Shown here: piece by piece, positions 23,808 to 35,403 of the stretch
How positions within the stretch are numbered: position 1 is the stretch's first letter
Layout: every line of letters starts with the position of its first letter
Notes under the pieces: model-generated
The model's database searches: none
What the model was told of the DNA's origin: nothing
Seen by the model: only the letters and a program-made list of their open reading frames with translations
Made by a program: the position numbers and the translations under genes
DNA from: Ustulina deusta
Taxonomy: Eukaryota; Ascomycota; Sordariomycetes; Xylariales; Xylariaceae
DNA: 64,000 nt
Assembly: GCA_023159155.1 (NCBI GenBank)
Contig: JAJNNX010000005.1
Span: forward strand, 1,240,001 to 1,304,000
Direction of reading: 5' to 3'

Positions 23808-26800
23808 CTAGAACCCAAACGAATCAAGCAAAGAGTTTGCGTCAGGTTCTTGGAACACGCTTGCTGGCGGCTTGACGCCATGACCGCCAGTCTTCATATC
23901 TCCGGGCACGCCCGGACTGAGAAGAATATCCTGGACGATGAGCGAGCTACGGCGGCGAAGCAACTTGGTGGGATCGACAATGTCACCACCGAAACCTTTT
24001 TGTGCCGGTGTAGGGAAGCGAAAGAATTCCCAATTCCGGACTACAAGATTAGTCAAAGTTTAGTCAATACCGAGATAGATAGAGAGAGAGAGAGGATGCA
24101 ACATGATGCAAACTAGGAAACTTACCGAGGTCAAGACCAAGCAAATCACAGCCCATGCGGTCGTAGAGCCCTGCATTATGGATCACAAAGTCCCATTCTA
24201 TCCGAGGCGTGACTTTGGATGCTCCGCGGAGGGTCTGCAGACTCCGTTGCCGTAGTTGTGAATACAGGACGATTAGGGCCGGATCGTCGGTAAGGAATAG
24301 CTTCGACTTGAGATCCGGCGACGCAGGTGTATCCAGAAGTGTAAAGACGGGAGTCTAGGAATAGTTAGTTTTCCGACCATGGGATGTTTATAGAAGGGAG
24401 TTGATTTACAATAAGGGCTCGGACAGCCATATCTCTCCTTCTCAACATCCAGAATGCCCAGGAAGCAAGCCATCGATTCCCTTCTTGTGCGGCTACAGCC
24501 AGTACTTCATTTTCTAATAGCCTTTTAAGAACTATACCCGTGTCGCCCTCATAGATCCGAGCAATGGCAATGGCAAGCTGTAGGTCCTTAATTTGGTTCA
24601 AACACACATTGACCGCATCTTGCAAATGGTCCGCTAGAAGGAAGAAGGCAGCCGCATATTCTGTTCTTGGTATTAGCAAATATACTGATATGACAACGAT
24701 AGACTTACCAAAGCGACGTTTACTGAGCAGGGCATAGGCGTTCTTCAGAGCCGTCGTCTTCCATCTAGGGTCCTCAAAGTTGTTTGCCAAGAGTCGTTGT
24801 GTCATCGTTTGCTCCTTGTTCCAGCTCGCCATGCGCCAGAGGCCCTGAAGGACAGTTTTCTTCTTCAGGGCAAAGTAAAATAGACTGCAATCGACGGGGT
24901 TCTTCATCTCGCTTTTTGTATACTCATTGCGTGCAATGGCCTCGAATTGTGTCCTCTGCAATTATCTTTAGCTTCTCGCCAACAGCTGCGCCGAAAACGG
25001 CCACTTACCACAGCATTGGCATCAGTCAGCCACATGAATATGCCACTCTCTCTCGCATTTTCCCATAGCATGGTTCCATGGTAATTGCGAGACACGAAAT
25101 CCATCAGAATGTCTTGACTAGTGGAATGATATGCCCAATTGATTTCTCTCCAGGACATGTGAATCTCGTTGACCCTACCCTTGCGCAGAGCGTGCTGCCG
25201 AAAGAAAACCATGAATCTAGCTCCGTTTTCATCGAGAGACCTCCGCTGCTTTTCCACGACACCAGAACATTCGACAATATCGACTAATTGAATTTGCTCA
25301 TGACCAGAGAGTTGTGGTAGGGGTATACTCTGAAGTTTTTCGCATATGCTTAATGCGAGTTTCTCGGTGAAAGTCTCGTCGTTGTCGTCAAACGATGCCT
25401 GTCGTGTCATATACGAGGAATCGTTGGTGTTGGCGCCAAGAGACTGCACTGTTAGCGAAACATCGGAGAGGTTTGTCGGACCACCTACAAATCCATCACT
25501 GTAAAATTCGGCCGGGTCCAGGCCAAGATAGGCATCGATTGTATCGCCCTCAACATGATATTTCAACGTCTGATTGAGAGCCAAGAGGATTCGTTTTACG
25601 ACTTTGTGTTTCCCTGCCAGAATGCACTGACTGAGGAACTGCGGATGAAATACTGGCAGCGGCCCATTTACTTTCTGCACCACTTCGAATAAGTCTTGAT
25701 TTTTGGGTTTGTGGTGTGTTCGCACATTCGTAATAAGGGCACTTGTTTCCCCGAATTCCCTGTCGTACAAGAATAACTGGTTACCGGCGCCTATCACGAG
25801 ATTGCCATCGCTCAACCACGTCGAGTCTCCTATGGGGTGTGGTGTAAACTCCCGAATGCTGATTTCTCGGATCGGAGCCCAGGCGGGGCCCTTGTTTAGA
25901 TAGTCGAAACGCATCTGTGAAAGAAGCACAACTCGGTACGGAAATCCTACCGCAAGAATAGACTGCGAATCAGGTGTAGAGGTCCAATCGAGGTCTTGGA
26001 CCGTATTGTGACTTTCAAAGTCTTGTTCATATTCTAAACGTGCTCCTCGAATGTCCCAGATTGTCACTGCTGACCGGTTTTGGTTCACGAGCGCAGCCTT
26101 CTTCATCGTGCTACCACTGACCAGAGCAGGCTCCGTGACCCCTGTTTCCATTGACGACGTGGAAAGCCATTCAACCCGATTTGGTGTGTCATCAACCCTA
26201 GCGGCCCAAAATTCAACGCGTCCACTATGAGTATAGGACACCGCCACGTCACGGGCAAATAAATCTAGAAACCCAGATATCACAGGCTTTGAGCCAGCTG
26301 GGTCGACAGGCAAGACGTACGCAAGGTCCCCGGCACCCTCTAATTCGAAGGTGCAAAACTCACGAAGGGGATTTTTATATCCATTCTTTTTTCCCTCATC
26401 GGTATTATCAGGATCTAAGGGGAGACGTATTTCCCACACTATGCCTTGTTGTTCCGACGTGATAGTTGCTACATGAGCGACCGAAAAATCATCGGCTTTT
26501 TTCCGGGGAAGGACCAGAATACAGAGCGGCTTGCCTTGAATGTTGTACTTGCGGTCGTCGAGTAGCTTGTGGACAGGGGTTCTACAGTCCCATACCGAGA
26601 GAGTGTCATGGTGGAGAAAAACAACAAATCGGCCGCCTTTTAATAGACATATTCTATGAATATGCCGTTTTTCTGATATGATGTTGTGCCTGAGCAGTCT
26701 GCTTCGTTGATGATTCCAGACAATAGTCTCACCCCTCTCGGTCCGTGACACTATAGCACTTCCACTGAAATTTCTGACTATCTTCTTGATGGCTCCAGAA

Positions 26801-28080
26801 TGTCCAGACCACGTAGCTCGGTGAGCTAATCGGCCGGATCTTGATGTGGGGTCGAGCAGGTTGGCAATATTGCTCTCGAATACCTCGATCTTTCCATCGA
26901 AGTGATTAAAGAGGATGTGGAGATGTCCCGAACACTTATTGCAATAGCTCAAAATCTCGACATGCGATGCTGTGGTAGGGTGATTAAGAAACTCAAAATC
27001 CTTCGACTTGACGAATGCGACATTGTCAATATTATTGGCTCCCCTGGGCTTACTACTGATGTTCTCCAACGCCCACGCAGACATGCTTCCACTGCCATCA
27101 AAGACAACACATATTTCCGTGTCTCTGTTAGCAATAGATAACAGATACTGGAGGGCCACGTCCTCTTTTTCTTGGCCGTCTCCTTGCTCCTGGACAACTT
27201 TTTCTGCCGCATTCGCGAGGTCTCGCTGGCTAATTATGAAAGCCCATCTCACATCTCGTTTGTGGTTACCAGGGCCGCGTGGTATTGCCTCTGCAAGATC
27301 AATCTTCCCCCAGAGCTGCAGTGCGTGGCCGCCGATCCCATCTGCACTAGTCCATACTCGCAGTGTATTGTCGGCGCAGAAGCTATACAAAACGTTCTGG
27401 ATGGTCTGGCCAACGTGAAATGGTTTACGCCACTGCATGCTCGTAATGGCTCGCGGGTGTCGTAGATACCCATAATCGAAATGGACCTCCTCAGAGCCGA
27501 AGTTCAGTCTCCGCCATATCTTGACGAGACGGTCGTGGTAGCTGACAGACGCAATGTAGGACGAGTCGTAGGAGAGGAGCGCAGATCTAGCCGGACTTGC
27601 CAGCTCTTGTTTCCAGTGGCAGGTGGGAGGTGTTGACGCGGTGTCATACAGCCAGAGGCAAGACCGTCCGATGAGAAGCTCCTCGGAGCTACCCCATGAG
27701 AGCGAAGCGGGTATCGGGCCCTCTCCGACGTCGAAGGTAGCTTGTAACGCCCACTATGGACGATTGGTTAGCGGCGTCGTAGAACAACAGCTCAGCCGAG
27801 GCAGGCTAACCTTGAGGGAATCATGCGTATGTCCCAACGGTCGGTATACCCTGACAGTTCCATCTGTACATGCGGCTATCTTCCCCGAGGACTCGTCAAA
27901 GGCAACGGCCTCAAGCTTGCGACTGTCGTCGTCGTAGATGGTTTGCAGGACGGCGGTGGGGTCGGAGAGGATGGAGAGGGCATTTCCAGTAATATAGACG
28001 ATGATCCGCTTGCCGTCCCAAAATCCGGTTGAGACAGCTTGAAGACTAGCTTCTGGCTTGCCTGGAAGGACGCCCTTCAT
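23808..28080 (-). CDS. RAV1: Rav1, RAVE complex subunit (V-ATPase assembly)
   Basis: Scaffold subunit of the RAVE complex, which reassembles V1 onto Vo and so activates the vacuolar proton pump. Six exons: 27811-28080, 25009-27753, 24709-24955, 24410-24660, 24126-24354 and 23808-24040, giving 1324 residues. The first about 700 residues are WD40-type beta-propeller repeats (for example VRVYRPLGHTHDSLK, LVKIWRRLNF, NVLYSFCADNTLRVW). The Rav1p C-terminal helical region follows: WLTDANAV joins RTQFEAIARNEYTK, then NPVDCSLFYFALKKK, LLSKRRFEYAAAFFLLAD and GCDLLGLDLVRNWEFFRF. Introns of 48-85 nt keep phase throughout. The length and order fit the family (about 1200-1400 residues). The start is the first ATG of the frame. 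Rav2 and Skp1 would be its partners. Confidence 0.9.
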
Positions 28081-28659
28081 ACTATCGGCGCGTTTCGTTC
28101 ATGTATGGCATTGCTAGACGATTGGGTCAGCGACGACGATCGAAGGGCGCGAGGGTGTGGAAAAGAGAGGCGCGTTTTGCGACACGGATTCTAATCGGGC
28201 AAGGTAGTTTCGCAAAGGCCCGTTTGAGCTACTAGCTCGCTTTGCGGTTCCGAGGTTGTGTTTCTCGTTTATTGAGGTTGGTGCAAGAAAATCATCATCG
28301 AATGTTCATGAAAACGTCGCTCAATTATCACATACCGTTTCGGAGTCAATATCGTCAAGTATAGAGAGGAGTGTGAGTCGTTGTTGAAGCTGACGTAGAA
28401 CTATAAGACCCTAAAGTTAGGCCGTTCGACGGATGGCCTGCGTCAGCGCCAATTAGTGCACGGGGTAGCTTAGTTACACTACACGTAGAGCTAGAACTGC
28501 AACATGACGTGGGGGGATGTGACCATAGGAAGTAAAATACCCCAGGCATGTTTTATTAGCTATTGCCGCGGCTTTGGAAGGGTTAGCACCTCGCCATAAC
28601 AGCTGGATCCGTCGCTACTCGTTTAACTTGAATTTAATTTGATTTCATTCATCTATCAC
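28081..28659. other. Intergenic region between RAV1 start and SFI1 stop
   Basis: 579 bp, holding the RAV1 promoter and the SFI1 3' region (both genes minus). No coding sequence is seen. Confidence 0.5.
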
Positions 28660-31600
28660 CTAAGCTGCCCAAGAAACTCTAAGATTCTTGGGGTTCTTCG
28701 TGCGCTCAGACCGGCCGACTCTTGCTCCCAATTCCGACCTACCCATCGCCGAATCCCGAGCCTGCCGGCGGGTGTAACTCGGCACGGGTGCTAGAGGCGT
28801 CGTAGTCTCCCTCCTACCGTAAGATCCAAGAAAGAGGCGTGGTCTCCCAGGTGTTGGTGCATACGCCTCATCTTGCACTTGACGCGCCCTGCTATCTGCT
28901 GCTGCTGCTTTCCATCTATGTAGAAGCCCTCGGGCCTGGTGTTTGATAGCCTGGTGTTGGGCACCTTCAACCACCTGGTCCACGTTTCTGTAGGTTCCGT
29001 CGGGTAGCTCGACAGGGACGAGTTTGTCTGCTGTTCGGCCATACCATGTCTCGAATCCTTGTCGGAGTAATCTTCTTTCCTTCTTCTCTAGTGCGGTGGC
29101 TGCCATCTCTGGTCGGTTCGCACCTTGAAGGGAGCCAAGGTTCCAATTTTTCAGTGCTCGGGACTTCGCCTTTGTTTCCCAATGCTCCTCAGCCTCGGTT
29201 TCCAAGTCTCTATGCAATGTCGTCTTTTCTCGCCATTCCCCCATAGCTTTCTGCTTGAGCATGGCGTCGCCTGTGGCTACCGCCTCGGTCCGCTCCTGGG
29301 CCCGATCTCGCCATGTATTGAATGCCTGCGAGGTCTGCCTCCATTCACGATCCTCGAGGGCATCCACTAAGGCCACATTCATCACTTCGTAGCGTTGATA
29401 GCTCGGTTCGAGTTTATTACGCCATTCTTTGATGCAACGTTCCCCCATGTTCTTCTTTACCATGCGGCGTGTTTCTAAATGTGCTTCTCTCAGTCTCTCC
29501 TTTCGTCTCTGCTTGGTCCTCTGCTGCCACATAGAAAGGGTGCTTCGAGTTCTGTAGTAATAATCGGCACGCTCTCCGTAATGCTCCTGAAGTTGATGCT
29601 TTCGGAAAACATCCTGTGCTCTTTCCCGCCAAATTGATAAGGCTTGGGTAGTCCTCAAGTAGTAATTGGTACGTTCCGCGTAACACCCCAGCAGCTTCTC
29701 TCTCTGCTCAGCTTGTTCTGTTTTCCCTCTTAAAATGGGGAGCGCCTTTGTAGTTTTTTGATAATATTCAGCTCGCTCGGCATAGTGTTCGAGGACCTCT
29801 TCTCGGCGGTGTGCCTCTCGGCCGGCTTTTCCCCTCCATTTATGAATTATTTCTGCCACTCTTTGGTAGGACCTACTCTCTTCAAACTCGACGTTGTGCT
29901 CGACAGCCCGCTGCTGTCGGGAAGCAGCTTCGTCGCGCCACGTTGAGACTGACCGCGTCATCCGTTGATTCTGACTTTCTTGCTCAAACTGCTCCACTTT
30001 CGCAGTATTGTCACGTGTGTACCTCTCCCAGGCACCAAAGTATCTCATGCGCAAGATGTGTCTTCGAGCTAACATGGTTCGCTCATCCGGCTGGTCGTCG
30101 TCGGAAGTATCAGCGTCCGTCGTAGGCTTATTCGTAAGTACAGGTTCCACTGGTGAAGCAGATGTGCGGACCTCAGCACCTACACCATCGGTGGGAGTAG
30201 TGGTAGGCGGCGCAGTATGGATAGGAATAACAGTAGATGGCCGCACAGTCGAGGGAGGTCGGTTTTCAGCAAGGCTTCTAGTTTGAAGCCGAGTGGCGAT
30301 AGCTATAGAGGATAACGGACGTTCGAGTGGAGGACGGGGTCTAGAAGGAATCGGTGCAGCAGAAGTAGATTTCGTGACAGCTGGGACCAGCGACTCAGGC
30401 TGCCTAGTATCAGGAGCAACTGCTTGGCTAGCGGGAGATTCAGCGTCACCGCTAGTTTTGCTGGCTAACAGTTTTCTCATGCCATCTATAACTGAACGAT
30501 TGCGGGCAAAACCGAGAGCTTTTGCCTTCAAGCTCATTTCGTAGGCCTTGGCAGCGACTTCGGCTTTGGCACCTTCTTCCTCAACTCTGTTTGACCATTT
30601 TGTAAAAGCCTGTGACAAAATCAGGTTTCTATGGGCTCTTTGCGCAAGACGAGCGAGTTCGGGATTTTCCTTAAAATCGTCATCCTCATACTCCTTTTGC
30701 CTAGCCAACTGGTGCGCCAGCAGTTTAGCGTCGCGACTTTTTCGGTATTCCTCTTGAGCAGATTGCCGCCACTTTATCAGAGCTTTCTTCATTGACAAGA
30801 TATCATGCGTCCTAATCGCAATTCTCTCTGTACGCTTCGAGTATACGTTAGGTGGGACCTTATTAGGTGCTGCTTGCGCAGCCGCGGCGGCGAGAGCCCT
30901 CCAAGTATGGAATTTATCTTCGAGCGCTTCTCTCAGCTTCGCCCCACGCGTTGCGTCCGATTGGGCGCGCAAATAATTGACGTAGTGAGCTGTATTATGC
31001 CATCGGCGAAGGGTAGCCACGGCTAAAAATTGGGTATGGTGCCTCTTCCGAAAGGCTTCAGCTTTGTCAGCGAGATTTTTCTCCTTTATAACGTCCAGTG
31101 GCTCGGTCGAGAGGCCCGGTGCATAGCCAGAGCCGAATCTATGACTATCAGGTTCGGCTTCACTCAGAGGGGCATTGGACATGTACTCGTCGTCAATAGT
31201 GCGGATGTCCTCGGCGTCGCTACCAACATGATAACCTTCATGATATTCATGTTCGCTCCCAGAATCTTGCGGCTCCTCAATCGCCAAAGTTATGTTCATC
31301 CGAGCCATGACTGCTTTGAATTTGTCCATGATGGATTTTTGGCCCTTGATGCCACCCACCATGAAGACCAGTTTACTAATATGGCGTTCACCTGGGTCCA
31401 GGCCATGTTCGGCGAGAATCTCATCGTAGGCAAGAAAAAGCGCATGTGTTGGAAGGCGGGAAGACGGAGTGAGCTCTTCAGCTAGAATGGTCTCGGCTCG
31501 GACGACTATCTCGTACACAATCTTGATGTCTAAACGTGGATATGAGAGTTAGCAGCAACATCCAATACAAAAGGCAATGCTGGGGCGGGGTCTTGGTCTG

Positions 31601-31788
31601 AGCCAACCTTCGTCAGAGTAGTCATTGCGATCGACGTTGGCGATATGAGCCATGTCGGATGAGGCGACGGTCGAAAAGGCACTGCCGTGACGACTCGGCC
31701 GGGGATGGAACTGGGGTTGGAGAGCCTCATAGTCAGAGAAATCGAGGGTATCGCTGGTGGGCTGCTCCTGTTCGGGAAACTCATTCAT
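28660..31788 (-). CDS. SFI1: Sfi1-like spindle pole body protein with centrin-binding repeats
   Basis: Filamentous centrin-binding protein of the spindle pole body half-bridge, needed for its duplication. Two exons, 31608-31788 and 28660-31529, separated by a 78-nt intron, give 1016 residues. The body contains at least twelve copies of the Sfi1 repeat, recognised by a hydrophobic residue, three residues later a Trp, then Arg/Lys. Examples are RYFGAWERYT, RSVSTWRDEA, EIIHKWRGKA, ALSIWRERAQ, STLSMWQQRT, AFNTWRDRAQ, AMGEWREKTT and GLLHRWKAAA. Between the N-terminal globular part and the repeats is a Pro/Ser/Thr-rich linker. The start chosen is ATG 31788 (MNEFPEQEQPTSD); an upstream TTG at 31839 is in frame but unlikely. 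The C-terminus ends in a basic tail. Confidence 0.9.
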
Positions 31789-32540
31789 AGTAATGGAGAC
31801 AGTGTCACATGAGAAGCTAAGGCTCGAGGTCCGCGTCAAAGAGCATTCCCGCGAGTCGTTGTCTGCAAGAGTGAGGAACTGCTGCGGGTTCTAGTCGCAA
31901 GCAGAACCGGTCGTCAGAAATAAGGGCGGAAGGCGCATTGTGAAGATCCAATCCCTGGTTTTGGAGCAATTGCGTCAGTTGAACTTTATTCAAGATATCG
32001 TAGAAGGCGTGAGATTTGGAGTTGATCAATCGATTGGAAAATCCAAGAAGCGAGTGAGCTTGCGGTACGAGCAATTCGTGATTCAGATAGTTGGAGAGCG
32101 GAGAGATGGGGTATTGAACACGAGGCGCGTCTGCGTCGCGGTTAATCTATCTGCATGTAAGCTACATGTACAATGCGCTCAAGGTACCTATGCCCATACC
32201 TATAGGTCGGTTAAGGGTCTGTGCTTTCGATTCAACTCCACAGATCATACAGTCGCTATACCTAAGTAGGTATACAATTATGACCCACTTAACTATCACA
32301 GTATAGTGCCAATCCACACTATCATTGTTTAGGTAATTACTTGCATCATTCTGTACCTACAATGTTCCGCAACGGCCCAGAAATAATGATTGGGTGAGAA
32401 AAGCCCCCAAGTCACCAACGATCATCACTTGCTTGATCCTCCCTCGCCGAATTATCAACATCGACCCAAAATTGGGAGCAAACAAGCTATTATCCCGTTT
32501 CAATTGTCTCATATTATTCACGATACAATAGGCGCTGGAG
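31789..32540. promoter_or_regulatory. Divergent region between SFI1 and the small twin-CX9C gene
   Basis: 752 bp holding both promoters. Several TAGGTA/TACCTA tracts occur around 32180-32280. No other gene is seen. Confidence 0.45.
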
Positions 32541-32841
32541 ATGCAGCCGCGAACACGCCCAATTCAAAAGTTTGCCACCGCAGTTTCGCAATGCTCAGCT
32601 GAGGTATGCCTCCAACCGGCATGGTCGAGAATGTGAACAACTAATCGCAGTCAAGTAATATAGGCTGCAGTATACGGGAAATGCATCGTTGCTGATTACA
32701 ACTCGGTCCACAAGGACAAATGTGCCAATGAGTTCATGAAGCTCAAGGACTGTTACTTAGTAAGGAACATGGACAGATATTCTATGTAAGGTGCAAGAAG
32801 ACACTTACATTTTACCGTAGAAACACGCAAAGAAACGATGA
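32541..32841 (+). CDS. Small twin-CX9C protein, NDUFAF8-like complex I assembly factor
   Basis: A 59-residue protein split over three exons: 32541-32603, 32664-32759 and 32821-32841. Introns are 60 nt (GTATGC...ATAG) and 61 nt (GTAAGG...GTAG), both in phase 0. The protein reads MQPRTRPIQKFATAVSQC, then SAEAAVYGKC, a loop IVADYNSVHKDK, then CANEFMKLKDC and YLKHAKKR. It has two exact CX9C motifs, Cys18/Cys28 and Cys41/Cys51, and the aromatic-Gly-Lys-Cys pattern and spacing recall human NDUFAF8, a partner of NDUFAF5 in mitochondrial complex I assembly. The CHCH fold implies oxidative import into the intermembrane space by Mia40, or a matrix role as in human NDUFAF8. It is too small to stand out in any single frame. 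Function is inferred from resemblance only. Confidence 0.8.
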
Positions 32842-33098
32842 TGGTATTTTATATCAACAATCAGAAATCCTAGCCAGATACTTCGGAATGTGTAGCACTT
32901 CGAAGGGGAGGAGTGTACGCTCGCTTCTAAAACCCTTAGGCACGACAAGTCTTAAGTCCGAAACCGACATATCTATATTTTAGAGGAAATACATAACGTC
33001 AACTGCATGGGAGACCGGCTACACACCTCCATTCTGACCCGTGCTTCTTTCAATGTCGAATCCCTACAACATTAGACCAAACCCTAATGACAGTTGCT

Positions 33099-35403
33099 CT
33101 AGAGCTTCAGCAGTCGGAACAAGAAAGTCGCTTTCTGCACTTCTTGCCCCTCTTCCGTAATAATACCCTCCTCTTTCTCGTTGGGAATTTCACCATTCAC
33201 CTGCGTAACCTCGTGTTTGTCTATCGGTCTCCGGGGGGCTTTTACAAACGCCAGCGCCTGACTATCGAATACCTTTGACAAGCCAATGTCCTCAGGACCC
33301 GAAAGAACCTTATACTCCATCTCCACATCGTCAGTGGGCTGGCGGTCTGCTTTCTTCCGGAGGCGTTGCACTCGGTTGATGATCTCCCGTGCTACGCCTT
33401 CCTCTGCCAGCTCCGGGTAGATAGCAGCGTCGAGGGCGGTAAGAACATCGTCATCCGTGTTCGGCTCGAGTGTTTGCGACTCATCTTGCTTGAGTTCAAG
33501 TTTCGCCCTTAGATCACCCTCTCGAGTCGGAGTGGATCACCACTAGTGTCTTCAGAGGTGTCTTGAGACCGATAGTCCGGCGCTCTCGAGATACTCTGGC
33601 AAGCTCGATAACTTTTTACATGCGAGCAACTCGACGTTCAATCTCAGCATCGAAAAGCTCCTGTCGTACATTAGGATAGGGAAGGAAGCGAACGCTTCGA
33701 GGATCTTCGCCCTGCAGATTCTTTGGAATATGAGGTAGCAATTTCGAGTAGATCGTCTCTGTGATGAAAGGTATGAAGGGTGCTAAACCCTTGCACAATG
33801 TGAAAAGAATCTCGAACAGTGTGTTGAGCGCGTGGATAGTATCGCCGAGGCCGTATTTGCCCCTAAGCCGTTTCCGATTGAATCGAATGTACAAGTTTGT
33901 CGTGTTGTCGATCAGCCCCAATAATCTTGGAACAACAGTGTATAGGCGGTAGCACACCATCTCATCGTTGACAAACTGCAACAGACTCTAACAACTAGCA
34001 AGGATCCAGCGGTCCATAGCATTTGTGTTTGCGCTTTCTATCTTGGGATCGAAGACGTAATCCCTGTCTTCGACCTTTTTAAGTAAATCCGCTTGTCCCT
34101 CAAAGAACTTGTAGCTATTCCAGAGGGGTGAGAGAACCTTTTGAACTACTTCCTTAACCCCAGCTTCTTTGAAACGTAAGGGCTCGGCACGGACGACTGG
34201 CGAGTTAATCATGTAGAGTCGAAGTGCATCTGAACCATACTTCTCCGTGATAATGCCGGGATCGGGATAGTTCTTCAGCGGCTTGGATATCTTCCTTCCG
34301 TCCTCTGCCAAAACTATGCCATTAACGACACAGTTCTTGAATGGCGAGACGCCAAATAGGGGTGTTCCTAGCACGAGTAAGATGTAAAACCATCCTCGTG
34401 TTTGACTGTCGCACTAAATTAGTTGCTTGGATAACCAAGTGGGATGCGGTAGAGACTTACTCTAAACCTTCGGCAATGAAATCTCCAGGGAAGTTCTCCG
34501 CAAACTTGTCTTTATTCTCCAAGGGGTAATGCTGACTAGCATACGGCATACTGCCTGATTCGAACCAACAGTCAAAAACCTCTTCCACGCGTCTGAGTAC
34601 GCCTTTGCCGGTTTTGCTGGGGATGGTAATATGGTCCACCTTGTCTCGGTGAAGGTCGATCAATTCGCCCTCATATCCACTAAGCTCCTCAACAGATCCA
34701 ATGCACACCCTCTCGCTCAAGTCATCGCTGACCCATAATGGAATAGGAGTACCCCGGTACCGGTTCCGGGACAAATTCCAATCACGCACATTCGCAATCC
34801 AATTACAAAATCGGGTTTCCTTGACAGCGCTCGGTGCCCAGTGCATCCTTTCGATATTCTTCAACATCCGCGGAACAATCTCGTCAATACGTACAAACCA
34901 AGCTGGCACAGCGCGATAGATAAGTGGCTTGTCAGTTCGCGGGCACTGGGGTGTGAATGCCTCAGTTGAGAGTCAACCACTAGGCGCCCCTTTTCCTTTA
35001 GGTGTTTAATGATGGACCTATCAGCTTCTTTGATGTACATCCCCGCGAAATCATGAACTTGGTCGGTATATATTCCAAGGGTCGTTGATAGGATCGGGAG
35101 GCGCACGAGTCTTGCCGATGACACCAGCCGCAACGGCAACACTGTAATTGTCTTCACCATTCATGGTTGTAGTTGGCCAGGCCAAATTTCTCGACAGCTT
35201 CCTTGCCGGAAAGGCTGAACTTTTTGTCGATTTCATGCTCAATGGGGATTCCATATGTGTCCCAACCGAACCGTCTCTCAACATGGTGGCCCTTCATCGA
35301 CCAGTACCGAGGGATAATGTCTTTGATAGTTGACGCGAGGAGATGGCCGTAATGCCCATTTTTCAATGACGGCGACCTCGGCCTTGGGAAAGTCGATGGA
35401 CAT
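33099..35403 (-). pseudogene. Decayed copy of cytosolic isoleucyl-tRNA synthetase
   Basis: Remnant of a cytosolic IleRS gene (ILS1 type, normally about 1070 residues) collinear over its whole length but broken. It starts with MSIDFPKAEVAVIEK at 35403. It then loses the sequence up to half of the HIGH motif (HYGHLLASTIKDI) with a frame change. After FGLANYNHEW it jumps directly to EDNYSVAVAAGVIGK, losing roughly 250 residues. A frame change after PPDPIND follows. From 34909 to 33616 long blocks are well preserved (WFVRIDEIVPRMLKNIE, VFDCWFESGSMPYASQHYP), including a correctly spliceable intron at 34406-34460. TAG at 33988-33990 and TAA at 33616-33618 interrupt blocks that otherwise continue in frame, and about 100 residues are missing near 33540. 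The KMSKR motif reads KISKP. The C-terminus (KATFLFRLLKL) is intact. It cannot encode a working enzyme. Confidence 0.9.
34406..34460 (-). other. Retained intron inside the IleRS pseudogene
   Basis: A 55-nt intron with donor GTAAGT and acceptor GACAG. Joining its flanks gives [20 protein letters not shown], the expected IleRS sequence. Its presence shows the pseudogene arose from genomic DNA, not from a reverse-transcribed mRNA. Confidence 0.8.

Noticed and set aside
33988..34909. IleRS region taken as a functional second synthetase (for example a drug-resistant isoform)
   Set aside because: The HIGH motif is half deleted, KMSKR is KISKP, about 250 residues of the catalytic/editing region are gone, and there are in-frame stops.
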